In this document: in pieces, positions 51,990 to 61,176 of the stretch | Layout: every line of letters starts with the position of its first letter | Position numbering within the stretch: position 1 is the first letter of the stretch | Assembly: GCF_029688735.1 (NCBI RefSeq) | Contig: NZ_JARULD010000005.1 | Coordinates: 62,001-126,000, forward strand | From: Qipengyuania flavescens | GTDB taxonomy: Bacteria > Pseudomonadota > Alphaproteobacteria > Sphingomonadales > Sphingomonadaceae | Direction: 5' to 3' | DNA: 64,000 nucleotides | Translations under genes and position numbers: made by a program | The notes under the pieces: model-generated | What the model saw: only the letters and a program-made list of their open reading frames with translations | The model's database searches: none | What the model was told of the DNA's origin: nothing

Positions 51990-53594
51990 CTAATCCCGCA
52001 CCAGCGCCCTCAGCGCCTCCACCCGATCCGCCTCATGCGGTGGCTTGTCCCAGCGGATGCGGTGGATGCGCGGGAATCGCATGGCGAGGCCGCTTTTGTG
52101 ACGCTTGCTCTCATGCACGCTGTCGAAGGCGACTTCGAACACCAGGCTCTTGTCGGTTTCGCGGACCGGGCCGAAGCGATTGACGGTGTTGCGGCGGACA
52201 TGGCGGTCGAGCTTCTTCAGCTCCTCGTCGGTGAAGCCCGAATAGGCCTTGCCCACCGGGAGCAGGTCCGCGCCCGCATCGGGGTCACCGTCCCAGCAGC
52301 CGAAGGTGTAGTCCGAATAGAAGCTCGAGCGTTTGCCGCTGCCGCGCTGGGCATACATCAGCACGCAATCGACCAGCAGCGGGTCGCGCTTCCATTTGTA
52401 CCAATATCCCACGCGCCGCCCGGCGATATAGGGGCTGTCCTTGCGCTTCAGCATCAGCCCTTCGATCGCATCGTCGCGGCTGCCCTCGCGGATCGCGGCA
52501 AGGTGCTCGAAATCCTTCGCCTCGACGATGCGACTGATGTCGAAATGGCTATCGGGCAAGCGCTCCATCAGCGCTTCGAGCCGGGCGCGGCGCTTCGTCC
52601 ATGGACAGGGGCGCAGGTCTTCCCCTTCGACCAGCAGCGCATCGTACAGCCGAACGAAAGCCGGAGCTTCCTTCAGCATCTTCTTGCTGACGGTCTTGCG
52701 CCCGAGCCGCTGCTGCAGGGCATTGAAACTGGCCGCGCCGCCTTCCTCCCCTCCTTGCACTATGCCGCGCACCAACAGCTCGCCGTCGAGCACCGCCGGG
52801 AAAGGCAACATGTCGAGCAGTTCGGGGAACGTCGCCGAAATATCGTCGCCGGATCGCGAATACACGCGCGTCTCATCTCCCGCACGCACCAGCTGCACGC
52901 GGATGCCGTCCCATTTCCATTCGGCCGCGTAATCGCTGAGATCGACCACCGTCTCTTCCAGCGGGTGGGCGAGCATGAAGGGGCGGAAGGTCGGCAAATT
53001 GTCGATATCCGGCGGGTCTTCGCCCTCGGCCGCCCAGGCGAACAGCTCCGGATAGGGCGGGGCGAGGCCATGCCAATATTCCTCGACCTCGTCGACCGAC
53101 ACCTCGAACGCCTGCGCGAAGGCTGTCTTCGCAAGGCGACTGGAGACGCCGATTCGCATGCCCCCGGTGGCGAGCTTCAGCAGCGCGTAGCGACCCGAGG
53201 GATCGAGCCGGTCGAGCAGTTTCGGCAATTCGGTGACCGCGCTCTTGCGATTCATCGCTTCGAGCAGCTCGACCGTTTCGCTGACCGATGGCGGCGAGGG
53301 CGGCTGATCGGGCGCCATTTGCTTTTGGGGCCAGAGCAGGCTGGCCGTCTCCGCCGTATCGCCGACGAAATCACGGCTGAGCGACCAAAGCACCGGATCG
53401 ATGCGGTCCTTCATCAGATTGCGGATCGTCGAGCTTTTCACCGCCGGAAAATCGAGCCCGTCCGACAATGCCGCCAACGCCCAGCCGCGGTCTGGATCGG
53501 GTGTGGCGCGCAGATATTCGGCGATCAGGCGCAACTTTTCGTTGCGGCTGCGCGTATAGACCAGCGCGTCGATGAGAGCGGCGAACTCGTCCAC
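51990..53594 (-). CDS. ATP-dependent DNA ligase (cisplatin damage response / Lhr-associated type)
   Basis: 534 residues from GTG 53594. The catalytic Lys is K227 in EWKWDGIR (motif I KxDG), with DGELLV (motif III) and GLMLKRKDSPY (motif IV), WYKWKR (motif V). An N-terminal helical domain (1-200) and an OB fold after residue 420 complete a monomeric ligase. It seals nicks with ATP. Three bases after the ligase-associated exonuclease gene: a known repair pair. The DEAD helicase (Lhr) and PdeM often linked to this pair are not in the window. Confidence 0.93.
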   Translation of the reverse strand: MDEFAALIDALVYTRSRNEKLRLIAEYLRATPDPDRGWALAALSDGLDFPAVKSSTIRNLMKDRIDPVLWSLSRDFVGDTAETASLLWPQKQMAPDQPPSPPSVSETVELLEAMNRKSAVTELPKLLDRLDPSGRYALLKLATGGMRIGVSSRLAKTAFAQAFEVSVDEVEEYWHGLAPPYPELFAWAAEGEDPPDIDNLPTFRPFMLAHPLEETVVDLSDYAAEWKWDGIRVQLVRAGDETRVYSRSGDDISATFPELLDMLPFPAVLDGELLVRGIVQGGEEGGAASFNALQQRLGRKTVSKKMLKEAPAFVRLYDALLVEGEDLRPCPWTKRRARLEALMERLPDSHFDISRIVEAKDFEHLAAIREGSRDDAIEGLMLKRKDSPYIAGRRVGYWYKWKRDPLLVDCVLMYAQRGSGKRSSFYSDYTFGCWDGDPDAGADLLPVGKAYSGFTDEELKKLDRHVRRNTVNRFGPVRETDKSLVFEVAFDSVHESKRHKSGLAMRFPRIHRIRWDKPPHEADRVEALRALVRD

Positions 53595-53597
53595 GCC

Positions 53598-54629
53598 TCA
53601 ATCGTCCTCGTCGTCATAGCCGACCAGCGCCAGAGCCCGGGCGCGGCGCTGGTGAAGCTGGCACCAGCGCAGCAGTGCATCCTCGCGCCCGTGGGTGATC
53701 CAGTTCTCCTGCGCGTCGACCTCCTTGATCGTGCGCGTCAGCTCGCCCCAGTCGGCATGGTCGGAAATGACCAGCGGCAATTCGACGTTGCGCTGCCGGG
53801 CGCGCTGGCGGACGCGCATCCAGCCGCTGGCCATGGCGGTGATCGGATCGGGCAGGCGGCGGCTCCAACGATCGTTCAGCGCGGAGGGCGGGCAGACGAC
53901 GATCGCGCCGCGCATGTCGTCCTTGGAATAATCGGCCACCAGGCGAAGCTCGCCGAGATCGACGCCGTGTTCCTCATAGAGGCGGCACATCTTCTCCATC
54001 GCGCCATGGAGGTAGATCGGGTCGCGATGGCCCGCGCGGCGCAGCTCGGCAATCACGCGCTGGGCCTTGCCGAGTGCATAAGCCCCCACGAGCACGCAGC
54101 GATCGGGATGCGCGGCGAGGCGGTCGAGAAGTTTGGCCATCTCGTCCTCGATCGGCGGATGAGTGAAGAGCGGCAGGCCGAATGTCGCTTCGGTGATGAA
54201 GATATCGCAGGGCGTGACTTCGAACGGCGGGCAGGTGGGGTCCTCGCGTCGTTTGTAGTCGCCGGTCACGATCACACGTTCGCCCGCGTGCTCCAGCAGG
54301 ATCTGCGCGCTGCCGAGCACATGGCCTGCTGGGATGTAGGTAGCGTCGACACCGCCCGTCAGTCGGATCGTCTCGCCATATTCGACCGGCACGGCCTTGT
54401 GCGGAGTTTCGCCTGCATCGTCCTCGGCCCCGGTGCGATAGCGCAGCTCCATGATCGCGAGCGTTTCAGGCGTGGCAACAGTCTCGCCATGCCCGCCGCG
54501 CGCATGGTCGGCATGGCCGTGCGTGACCAATGCCTTGCCCACGGCCCTGGACGGATCGACCCAGCAATCGGCTGGTGGGATATAGATGCCGTGCGGTTCC
54601 GGCTTGATCCAGGAGAAGGGCGCGCTCAC
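53598..54629 (-). CDS. ligase-associated DNA exonuclease (metallo-beta-lactamase/beta-CASP fold)
   Basis: 343 residues from GTG 54629. The MBL metal motif THGHADHARGG (HxHxDH) lies near residue 36, with TGDYKRREDPT and ISDHADWGEL (motif with catalytic Asp and His) further on, and ITEATFGLP, GAYALGKAQRV. The family is always found beside the ATP-dependent ligase and has been proposed to process DNA ends for it. Gap to the ligase is 3 bases. Confidence 0.9.
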   Translation of the reverse strand: MSAPFSWIKPEPHGIYIPPADCWVDPSRAVGKALVTHGHADHARGGHGETVATPETLAIMELRYRTGAEDDAGETPHKAVPVEYGETIRLTGGVDATYIPAGHVLGSAQILLEHAGERVIVTGDYKRREDPTCPPFEVTPCDIFITEATFGLPLFTHPPIEDEMAKLLDRLAAHPDRCVLVGAYALGKAQRVIAELRRAGHRDPIYLHGAMEKMCRLYEEHGVDLGELRLVADYSKDDMRGAIVVCPPSALNDRWSRRLPDPITAMASGWMRVRQRARQRNVELPLVISDHADWGELTRTIKEVDAQENWITHGREDALLRWCQLHQRRARALALVGYDDEDD

Positions 54630-54672
54630 CCCGACTCAAGCGGGCAAAGCGCCAACCGTTCCCGCCGCAGCG

Positions 54673-56169
54673 TTACGCAGGCGCCTTGAAGCGCTCCATC
54701 AGCTGCTTGAAACCCGGCTTCTGACCGGTCGCGAGCAGGCTGGCGCGGAACAGGCGGCCGAGGAAAACCACTTCCAGCGCCACGAAGCCTGCGAGCAGGA
54801 TGCCCGATCCGATCATCTCCCACCACTCAATGCCCATGCCGAGCCGCGCAAGCACTGCGAAAGGGGTCCACAGCGGCACCCAAGTGAGGATCTGGACCAG
54901 CAGCCCGTCCTTGCCGGCCACGAGCGAGGACAGCAGGAAGGTGATCGGCAGCAGGATGCCGAGCAGCACCGGCATCAGATACCCCTGCGCCTCGCTCATC
55001 GAATCGGCCATCGCGCCGATTGCCACGAAGATGATCGATACCGCGATATAGCCCATCACGAAGAAATAGATCATCGCGATGATGGCGGTGGGCGAAGACA
55101 CCGGCTCCAGCGCCGGGCGGATCATGTCGGCGATCTCGCCTTGCGTGAAGAAGGCGACGACGATCGCGCAGCCGACCCAGACGCCGATCATCGAGAAGCC
55201 GACAGCCAGCGCGCCCAGCAGTTTGCCCTGCATCAGTTCCTCCGGCCGGATGCAGGCGAGCAGTGATTCGAGCAGTTTGTTCGAACGTTCCTCGACCGAG
55301 CCCTGCAACATCCAGCTGCCCGACAGCATCAGGCTGAGCATCAGGATATAGGACAGCGCGAGCGGCACGATCGAGCGGATCAGCAGCGCCTCGCGCGCCC
55401 CGCCGCCAGGTGGCGGCGTCGTGACCGCAATGGCGGGCGCCGCGCCCTGGATAGCGGCGGCTTGCGATGCGGGGATGCCCTGGTCGGTCAGCAGGCGCTG
55501 GCGCAAATCCGCTGTCAGCACTTCCTGCACCTGGGATACGAAGCTCGAGCGTGGCTGGTCTTTGGACCATAGGCGAATGGTGGGATCGGCCGGATAGCCT
55601 TCGCCAACCAGCAGGACGTAATCGGCCGCTTCGCCTTCGGGCACATCTTCGCCGCCATCGAGCAGCGCATCGACGCGGCTCTGCAACTCCTCGGCCTGGG
55701 CCGACGCCAAAGCGGCAGGGGCAGGCGCAAAGCTGTATTCGGGCTCGGGAATATCGAATTCCGGCGTGCCGTCGGGCCGAACTTCGTCGATCTGCGCCAC
55801 CGCTCCTTCCACGCCGCCGGACTGGCGAAAGGCCAGCACATCGGCATCGGTGTACCAGCGGTCGTGCTGGGCCCAAGGAGCGTCGGGATCTGCATTCTCG
55901 AGGCCGTGACGCCGCACGTAGCGCGAGAGCGAGCGCAGGACGGAACGCTCTTCCTCGAACCCGAAGCGCTGTTCCAGCGCGATCGCGGCCGATCCTCCGG
56001 CGCGGTCGAGCACGACGACGCGCGTCGCCTCCTCCTCGTCCAGCGAACTTCCCAAAAGCGGACCGATAGCCAGCGCGACCGGCACGAGCAGAAGCGTCAG
56101 CCAGAAGCTTTTCATGGCGGCGATCTGGCGGAACTCGCGCGCCGCTACGAGCAGAACATTCCGGTTCAT
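54673..56169 (-). CDS. ABC-2 type permease (NatB-like)
   Basis: 498 residues. One helix near the N-terminus (FWLTLLLVPVALAIGPLLG), a periplasmic domain of about 230 residues, then five or six helices (LALSYILMLSLMLSGSWM, GVWVGCAIVVAFF, YFFVMGYIAVSIIF, GYLMPVLLGILLPITFLL, FVALEVVFLG). This is the ABC-2/NatB layout with an SVEERSNKLLESLLA motif typical of such permeases. It overlaps the ATPase gene by one base (TGATG). Function: export, possibly of Na+ or drug; unknown. Confidence 0.88.
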   Translation of the reverse strand: MNRNVLLVAAREFRQIAAMKSFWLTLLLVPVALAIGPLLGSSLDEEEATRVVVLDRAGGSAAIALEQRFGFEEERSVLRSLSRYVRRHGLENADPDAPWAQHDRWYTDADVLAFRQSGGVEGAVAQIDEVRPDGTPEFDIPEPEYSFAPAPAALASAQAEELQSRVDALLDGGEDVPEGEAADYVLLVGEGYPADPTIRLWSKDQPRSSFVSQVQEVLTADLRQRLLTDQGIPASQAAAIQGAAPAIAVTTPPPGGGAREALLIRSIVPLALSYILMLSLMLSGSWMLQGSVEERSNKLLESLLACIRPEELMQGKLLGALAVGFSMIGVWVGCAIVVAFFTQGEIADMIRPALEPVSSPTAIIAMIYFFVMGYIAVSIIFVAIGAMADSMSEAQGYLMPVLLGILLPITFLLSSLVAGKDGLLVQILTWVPLWTPFAVLARLGMGIEWWEMIGSGILLAGFVALEVVFLGRLFRASLLATGQKPGFKQLMERFKAPA

Positions 56170-57083
56170 CACTGGACCTCCCCTTCGCCGACCATGCTGA
56201 CGAATACCTCGTGCAGCGATGCGCGCTGCTCCTCGAACCGGCGCAGGGAAATCCCTTTGGCAGTGCAGGCTTCGAGCACGGCTTCGGAGTTCGTGCCGGG
56301 GGTAAGCCGGACATCGTAACGATGAAATCCGTCGCCCGCATCCTCGACAGGTTCTGCGCTTGCCACCCCGTCTACCGAGGCAATCGCGGGATGCGCCAAG
56401 GCGGTGATCCGCGCCGGCAGCGTGTCTCGCGCTTCCTCCAGCGTGCCTTCGAACCGCTTCGCGCCCTTCTTCAGAAGCAACAGCCGGTCGCACAAACGTT
56501 CGGCGTGCTGCATCACGTGGGTGGAGAAGATCACCGCTGCCCCGCGCTGCGATGCGCGCAGGATCTCGTCTTCGAGCAAGCCCTGGTTGACCGGGTCGAG
56601 GCCCGAGAACGGCTCGTCCAGCATCAGCAGTTCGGGCCGGTTGACCAGCGAACAGGCAAGCTGGACCTTTTGCGCCATGCCCTTCGACATGTCGCCGATC
56701 TGGCTCTTCGCCCGGTCGGCAAGATCGAAGCGTTCGAGCAATTCCATCCCGTGCGCATGGGCGTCCGCCGGATCCATATGCTTGAGCCGACCGAAATAGA
56801 CGATCGTCTCGATCGCCTTCATGTGGGAATAGAGCCCGCGTTCCTCGGGCAGAAAGCCGATCGCATCGGACTTGCGCTTGTCCGGCGCTGCGCCGAGCAC
56901 CTCGATCCGGCCCGAGGTCGGCCGGATGATGTCGAGCACCATGCGCAGCGTAGTCGTCTTACCCGCGCCGTTACCGCCGAGAAATCCGAAGATTTCGCCC
57001 GGCTGCACGGCGAAGGACAGATCGTCCACCGCCAAAACATCGCCGAAGCGCTTGGTAAGGTTCTCGACCCTTAGAACCGACAC
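56169..57083 (-). CDS. ABC transporter ATP-binding protein (NatA-like)
   Basis: 304 residues from a GTG start (VSVLRVENLTKRF). Walker A GGNGAGKTT near residue 36, signature MSKGMAQK (a variant of LSGGQ) near 133, Walker B LLMLDEPFSGLDPVN, and the His-loop STHV. A C-terminal domain (DUF4162-type) follows. It powers the permease encoded immediately downstream; together NatAB-like exporters. Confidence 0.93.
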   Translation of the reverse strand: MSVLRVENLTKRFGDVLAVDDLSFAVQPGEIFGFLGGNGAGKTTTLRMVLDIIRPTSGRIEVLGAAPDKRKSDAIGFLPEERGLYSHMKAIETIVYFGRLKHMDPADAHAHGMELLERFDLADRAKSQIGDMSKGMAQKVQLACSLVNRPELLMLDEPFSGLDPVNQGLLEDEILRASQRGAAVIFSTHVMQHAERLCDRLLLLKKGAKRFEGTLEEARDTLPARITALAHPAIASVDGVASAEPVEDAGDGFHRYDVRLTPGTNSEAVLEACTAKGISLRRFEEQRASLHEVFVSMVGEGEVQ

Positions 57084-57158
57084 TGTGCAATCCCCCTATA
57101 TCGCTTTCGAGCGGTATGGGAGCGACGCCAAAGCCTCAAGCATTTATCGGGCAGACGG

Positions 57159-57187
57159 CAAAAAGGGGCCGACAAACGCCGACCCCT
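57159..57187 (-). terminator. intrinsic terminator downstream of clpA
   Basis: On the minus strand AGGGGTCGGC-GTTT-GTCGGCCCCT, ten paired positions with two wobbles, followed by TTTTT. It lies 25 bases past the clpA stop. Arms again start with AGGGGTCG as at 4317-4346 and 42608-42637. Confidence 0.88.
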
Positions 57188-57211
57188 CAATGGTTCGTTC
57201 AGGGCGAGTGC

Positions 57212-59593
57212 TTACTTGCTCTCGTCGGTGCTCTCGCTGGTGCCCGCTTCGGGTTTCTTGTCCGCAGGCTTTTTCTTCGCCGCCGCCTTCTTCTTCGGCT
57301 TGGCCTTCGCCTTGGGCGGGGCGGGGGTGAGCTCGAAGGAGGGCTTGCCATCCTTCATCGTTACCGACACCTCGCCGCCATCGGCGAGCTTGCCGAACAG
57401 CAATTCCTCCGCCAACGGCTGCTTGATCTTTTCCTGGATCAGGCGGCCCATCGGGCGCGCGCCATAGAGGCGGTCGTAACCCTTGTCCGCCAGCCAGGCG
57501 CGGGCATCCTTGTCGAACTGGATATCGACGTTCTGCTCGGCCAGCTGCAGTTCGAGCTGGAGGATGAACTTGTCGACCACGCGGGCGACGGTGTCCTTGC
57601 CGAGATAGCCGAACGGCACGATCGCATCGAGCCGGTTGCGGAATTCCGGCGTGAACATGCGCTTCACCGCTTCTTCGCTGGCATCTTCCTTCGAAACATC
57701 GCCGAACCCAATGCCCTGGCGCGCCATGTCGGCTGCCCCGGCATTGGTGGTCATGATCAGCACGACATTGCGGAAATCGACCGTCTTGCCGTGGTGGTCG
57801 GTCAGGCGGCCGTTATCCATTACCTGCAGCAGGATGTTGAACAGGTCTGGATGCGCCTTCTCGATCTCGTCCAGCAGCAGGATGCAGTGCGGGTTCTGGT
57901 CGATCGCATCGGTCAGCAGACCGCCCTGATCGTAACCGACATAGCCCGGAGGCGCGCCGATCAGGCGGCTGACGCTGTGACGTTCCATATATTCGGACAT
58001 GTCGAAGCGCTTGAGCTCGATGCCCATGATGCTGGCGAGCTGGCGCGCGACTTCGGTCTTGCCGACGCCGGTCGGGCCGCTGAACAGGAAGCTGCCGATC
58101 GGCTTGTCCGGATCGCGCAGGCCCGCGCGGCTGAGCTTCATCGCGGTCGACAGGCGATTGACCGCCGAATCCTGCCCGAAGACGACATGCTTCAGATCGC
58201 GTTCGAGGTTTTCGAGCGCCTTCTTGTCGTCCTTGCTCACCGATTTGGGCGGGATACGCGCCATCGTTGCGATGACCGCCTCGATCTCGCGCGCGGTGAT
58301 CTTCTTCTTGCGGCGGCTCGGCGGCACCAGCATCTGCATCGCCCCGACCTCGTCGATCACATCGATCGCCTTGTCGGGCAGCTTGCGGTCGTTGATGTAG
58401 CGCGCCGACAGCTCGACCGCCGTTTTCAGCGCATCCTGGGTGTAAGTCACCTTGTGATGATCCTGGAACGCGCTCTTGAGCCCCTTGAGGATCTTGATCG
58501 TGTCCTCGATCGTCGGCTCGTTCACATCGATCTTCTGGAACCGGCGCAGCAGCGCGCGATCCTTTTCGAAATGGTTGCGAAATTCCTTGTAGGTGGTCGA
58601 GCCGATGCAGCGGATCGCGCCGCTGGAGAGGGCCGGCTTCAGCAGGTTGGACGCATCCATCGCCCCGCCGCTGGTTGCGCCCGCACCGATCACCGTGTGG
58701 ATTTCGTCGATGAACAGGATCGCCTCGGGCATGCCTTCGAGTTCGTTGACCACCTGCTTCAGGCGCTCCTCGAAATCGCCGCGATAGCGGGTGCCCGCCA
58801 GCAGCGCGCCCATGTCGAGCGAATAGATCACCGCGTCCTGCAGCACTTCGGGCACGTCGCCCTCGACGATCTTGCGCGCCAGGCCTTCGGCAATAGCCGT
58901 TTTCCCGACGCCCGGATCGCCGACATAGAGCGGGTTGTTCTTGCTCCGGCGGCACAGGATCTGGACCGTGCGGTCGACTTCGGGCCCGCGGCCGATCAGC
59001 GGATCGATCCGCCCATCCTCGGCCTTCTTGTTGAGATCGACCGTGAACTGGTCGAGCGCGGTTTCCTTCTTGGCGTTTTTGCCGTCGGCCTTTTCATCGC
59101 CCTGCGTTTCGGCACTTTCAGCCCCTTCGGCCGGGCGGCTTTCGATCTGCTTGCCGCCCTTGCCGATGCCGTGGCTGATGAAGCTCACCGCATCAAGGCG
59201 GCTCATGTCCTGCTGCTGCAGGAAGTACACCGCATAAGAATCGCGTTCGGAGAACAGCGCGACCAGCACGTTCGCGCCGGTTACGGTGTCCTTGCCGGAA
59301 GACTGGACATGCAGGATCGCACGCTGGATCACCCGCTGGAATCCGGCGGTGGGCTGCGGATCGGCGCTTTCGTCCGATTGCAGCGCCTGGTATTCCTGCT
59401 CGAGATACTGCTTCACCACCGCACCGAGCTCGCCGAGGTCCACGCCGCAGGCATTCATGACCTGCGCCGCATCGTCGTCTTCGATCAAGGCAAGCAGCAA
59501 GTGTTCGAGCGTGGCGTATTCGTGCCGCCGCTCGCCCGCGTCGCTGAGCGCTGCGTGGAGGGTTTTCTCGAGGTTTGCTGCAAAGCTTGGCAT
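57212..59593 (-). CDS. clpA: ATP-dependent Clp protease ATP-binding subunit ClpA, Lys-rich C-terminus
   Basis: 793 residues. N-domain (1-145) with [20 protein letters not shown]; first AAA+ P-loop GDPGVGKT (Lys231), second GPTGVGKT (Lys512); [10 protein letters not shown] and DEIEKAHPD Walker B motifs. The ClpP-docking region and the ATP residues are intact. It unfolds N-end rule and other substrates for ClpP. Unlike E. coli, the C-terminus ends in a Lys/Ala-rich tail ([15 protein letters not shown]). No clpS lies beside it in the window. Confidence 0.96.
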   Translation of the reverse strand: MPSFAANLEKTLHAALSDAGERRHEYATLEHLLLALIEDDDAAQVMNACGVDLGELGAVVKQYLEQEYQALQSDESADPQPTAGFQRVIQRAILHVQSSGKDTVTGANVLVALFSERDSYAVYFLQQQDMSRLDAVSFISHGIGKGGKQIESRPAEGAESAETQGDEKADGKNAKKETALDQFTVDLNKKAEDGRIDPLIGRGPEVDRTVQILCRRSKNNPLYVGDPGVGKTAIAEGLARKIVEGDVPEVLQDAVIYSLDMGALLAGTRYRGDFEERLKQVVNELEGMPEAILFIDEIHTVIGAGATSGGAMDASNLLKPALSSGAIRCIGSTTYKEFRNHFEKDRALLRRFQKIDVNEPTIEDTIKILKGLKSAFQDHHKVTYTQDALKTAVELSARYINDRKLPDKAIDVIDEVGAMQMLVPPSRRKKKITAREIEAVIATMARIPPKSVSKDDKKALENLERDLKHVVFGQDSAVNRLSTAMKLSRAGLRDPDKPIGSFLFSGPTGVGKTEVARQLASIMGIELKRFDMSEYMERHSVSRLIGAPPGYVGYDQGGLLTDAIDQNPHCILLLDEIEKAHPDLFNILLQVMDNGRLTDHHGKTVDFRNVVLIMTTNAGAADMARQGIGFGDVSKEDASEEAVKRMFTPEFRNRLDAIVPFGYLGKDTVARVVDKFILQLELQLAEQNVDIQFDKDARAWLADKGYDRLYGARPMGRLIQEKIKQPLAEELLFGKLADGGEVSVTMKDGKPSFELTPAPPKAKAKPKKKAAAKKKPADKKPEAGTSESTDESK

Positions 59594-59735
59594 TCAGATG
59601 TCTCTTTCGTGGGACTCGCAGGGGGCGAGATGGAAGCAGCCTAGGCCAGGAAACTTGCCCAAAGCTGTATGTGCCGAAGATATGGGAACGGGGTCCGGAT
59701 TTTTCAGCCCCTGCTGCTCCGCCCCGACCACCGCG

Positions 59736-59936
59736 CTATTCTTTCCGCCCGAACAGGGCCTCGGCAGCATCGCGATGTGCGGCAGCTTTGGAACGGTGGC
59801 TTTCCACCCGGGCAATCTCGGCCTGGAGCATGGCAATCCGATCGGCGAGTTCGTCCTGCGAATAGGGGCCGAGGTCTTCCGCAGCGAGCTTGCTCGCGGC
59901 GTCGCCTTTAGGGCGGGGACGATCCTCGTCTTCCAT
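59736..59936 (-). CDS. DUF1192 family protein
   Basis: 66 residues: DLGPYSQDELADRIAMLQAEIARVESHRSKA is the typical DUF1192 helix, likely a coiled coil. Function unknown; the family is small, alphaproteobacterial and cytoplasmic. Upstream of it the divergent oxidoreductase gene starts 128 bases away. Confidence 0.85.
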   Translation of the reverse strand: MEDEDRPRPKGDAASKLAAEDLGPYSQDELADRIAMLQAEIARVESHRSKAAAHRDAAEALFGRKE

Positions 59937-60064
59937 TGCCTGCCAGTGTTCCCCTCTCTCCGGTTGCTGTCAACGGGGCGCTTGGGTAATGCCCCCTCAA
60001 ATGCGATGAGGCGTTGCAGCGCCGCACCGCGACCGGACCAGGGGCGGGCACACAGGGGAATTGC

Positions 60065-61075
60065 GTGACTGACGATCTACCCGAGACGATGACGGCGATG
60101 GGTTTCGACGATCCGGGCGGTCCGGATGTCCTGCGGCCGGAGACACTGCCGGTGCCGCAACCGGGCGAGAACCAGGTCCTGATCAAGGTCAGCCACGCGG
60201 GCGTCAACCGGCCCGATGTCATCCAGCGGCAGGGCTTCTATCCGCCGCCGCCCGGCGCTTCGCCGATCCCGGGGCTGGAGGTGTCGGGCACGGTCGTCGC
60301 CCTCGGTGACGGCACGCCGCCCGAAATGCTCGATCGCAAGGTTTGCGCGCTGGTCTCCGGCGGGGGCTATGCCGAATATTGCCTTGCAAATTCCGCGCAC
60401 TGCCTCGCCGTGCCGGCCGGCATGGAGATGGACGTCGCGGCGGCGATTCCCGAAACGCTGTTCACCGTCTGGCACAATGTGTTCGAGCGCGGGTTCGCGC
60501 GCGACGGCGAAACCCTGCTGGTGCACGGCGGCACGTCGGGTATCGGCACCATGGCGATCATGCTCGCCAAGGCCTTCGAGATGACGGTCATCACCACGGC
60601 GGGTAGCGAGGAAAAATGCCAGGCGGCACGCGACCTCGGCGCGGATCTGGCGATCAACTACAAGGACGAGGATTTCGTCGAGAAGGCGAAGACGTTCACC
60701 GATGGCAAGGGCGTGGACGTGGTGCTCGACATGGTGTCGGGCGAGTACGTTGCGCGTAATATCGACTGCCTCGCCGAGGATGGCCGGCACGTGACGATCG
60801 CCGTGCTCGGCGGGCTCAAGGCCGAGATCAACATGGCCACCGTGATGCGCAAGCGGCTGGTGCTGACCGGCTCCACGCTGCGGCCCCGCTCGGACGAGTT
60901 CAAGGCGCTGCTCGCCGACGAAATCTACAACCACGCCTGGCCGCTGTTCGAAGACGGCACAATCCGACCGGTCATGGACCAGACCTTCCCGCTCGCCGAA
61001 GCGGGCGCGGCGCATGCGCGGATGGAGGGCGGCGACCACATCGGCAAGATCGTCCTCGCGGTCGGAGGGGACTGA
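60065..61075 (+). CDS. NAD(P)H quinone oxidoreductase (zinc-independent MDR family)
   Basis: 336 residues from GTG 60065 (SD CAGGGGA six bases upstream). MDR fold: VLIKVSHAGVNRPDVIQRQGFYPPPPGASPIPGLEVSG is the signature of the quinone oxidoreductase/PIG3 group; LVHGGTSGIGTMAI is the NADPH Rossmann motif. It lacks zinc ligands. Reduces quinones or enones with NADPH. ATG 60089 is an alternative start. Confidence 0.9.
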   Translation: MTDDLPETMTAMGFDDPGGPDVLRPETLPVPQPGENQVLIKVSHAGVNRPDVIQRQGFYPPPPGASPIPGLEVSGTVVALGDGTPPEMLDRKVCALVSGGGYAEYCLANSAHCLAVPAGMEMDVAAAIPETLFTVWHNVFERGFARDGETLLVHGGTSGIGTMAIMLAKAFEMTVITTAGSEEKCQAARDLGADLAINYKDEDFVEKAKTFTDGKGVDVVLDMVSGEYVARNIDCLAEDGRHVTIAVLGGLKAEINMATVMRKRLVLTGSTLRPRSDEFKALLADEIYNHAWPLFEDGTIRPVMDQTFPLAEAGAAHARMEGGDHIGKIVLAVGGD

Positions 61076-61176
61076 CTCCGAACCGTCGCAAAGTCTCGGT
61101 TCCGTAACCGCGCTGTGCGACGCGCGTAACATTCCTGCGGCAAGGCTTTCCCGATCATGCAGCGGGGAGTCCGATC

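Noticed and set aside
51960..54689. Long plus-strand ORF (909 codons) opposite the ligase and exonuclease genes
   Set aside because: Antisense to two recognisable genes with intact catalytic motifs; its protein has low complexity and no family features. Long antisense ORFs are common in GC-rich genomes.
57116..59644. Long plus-strand ORF (842 codons) opposite clpA
   Set aside because: Shadow of clpA, whose two P-loops and AAA+ motifs are complete on the minus strand.
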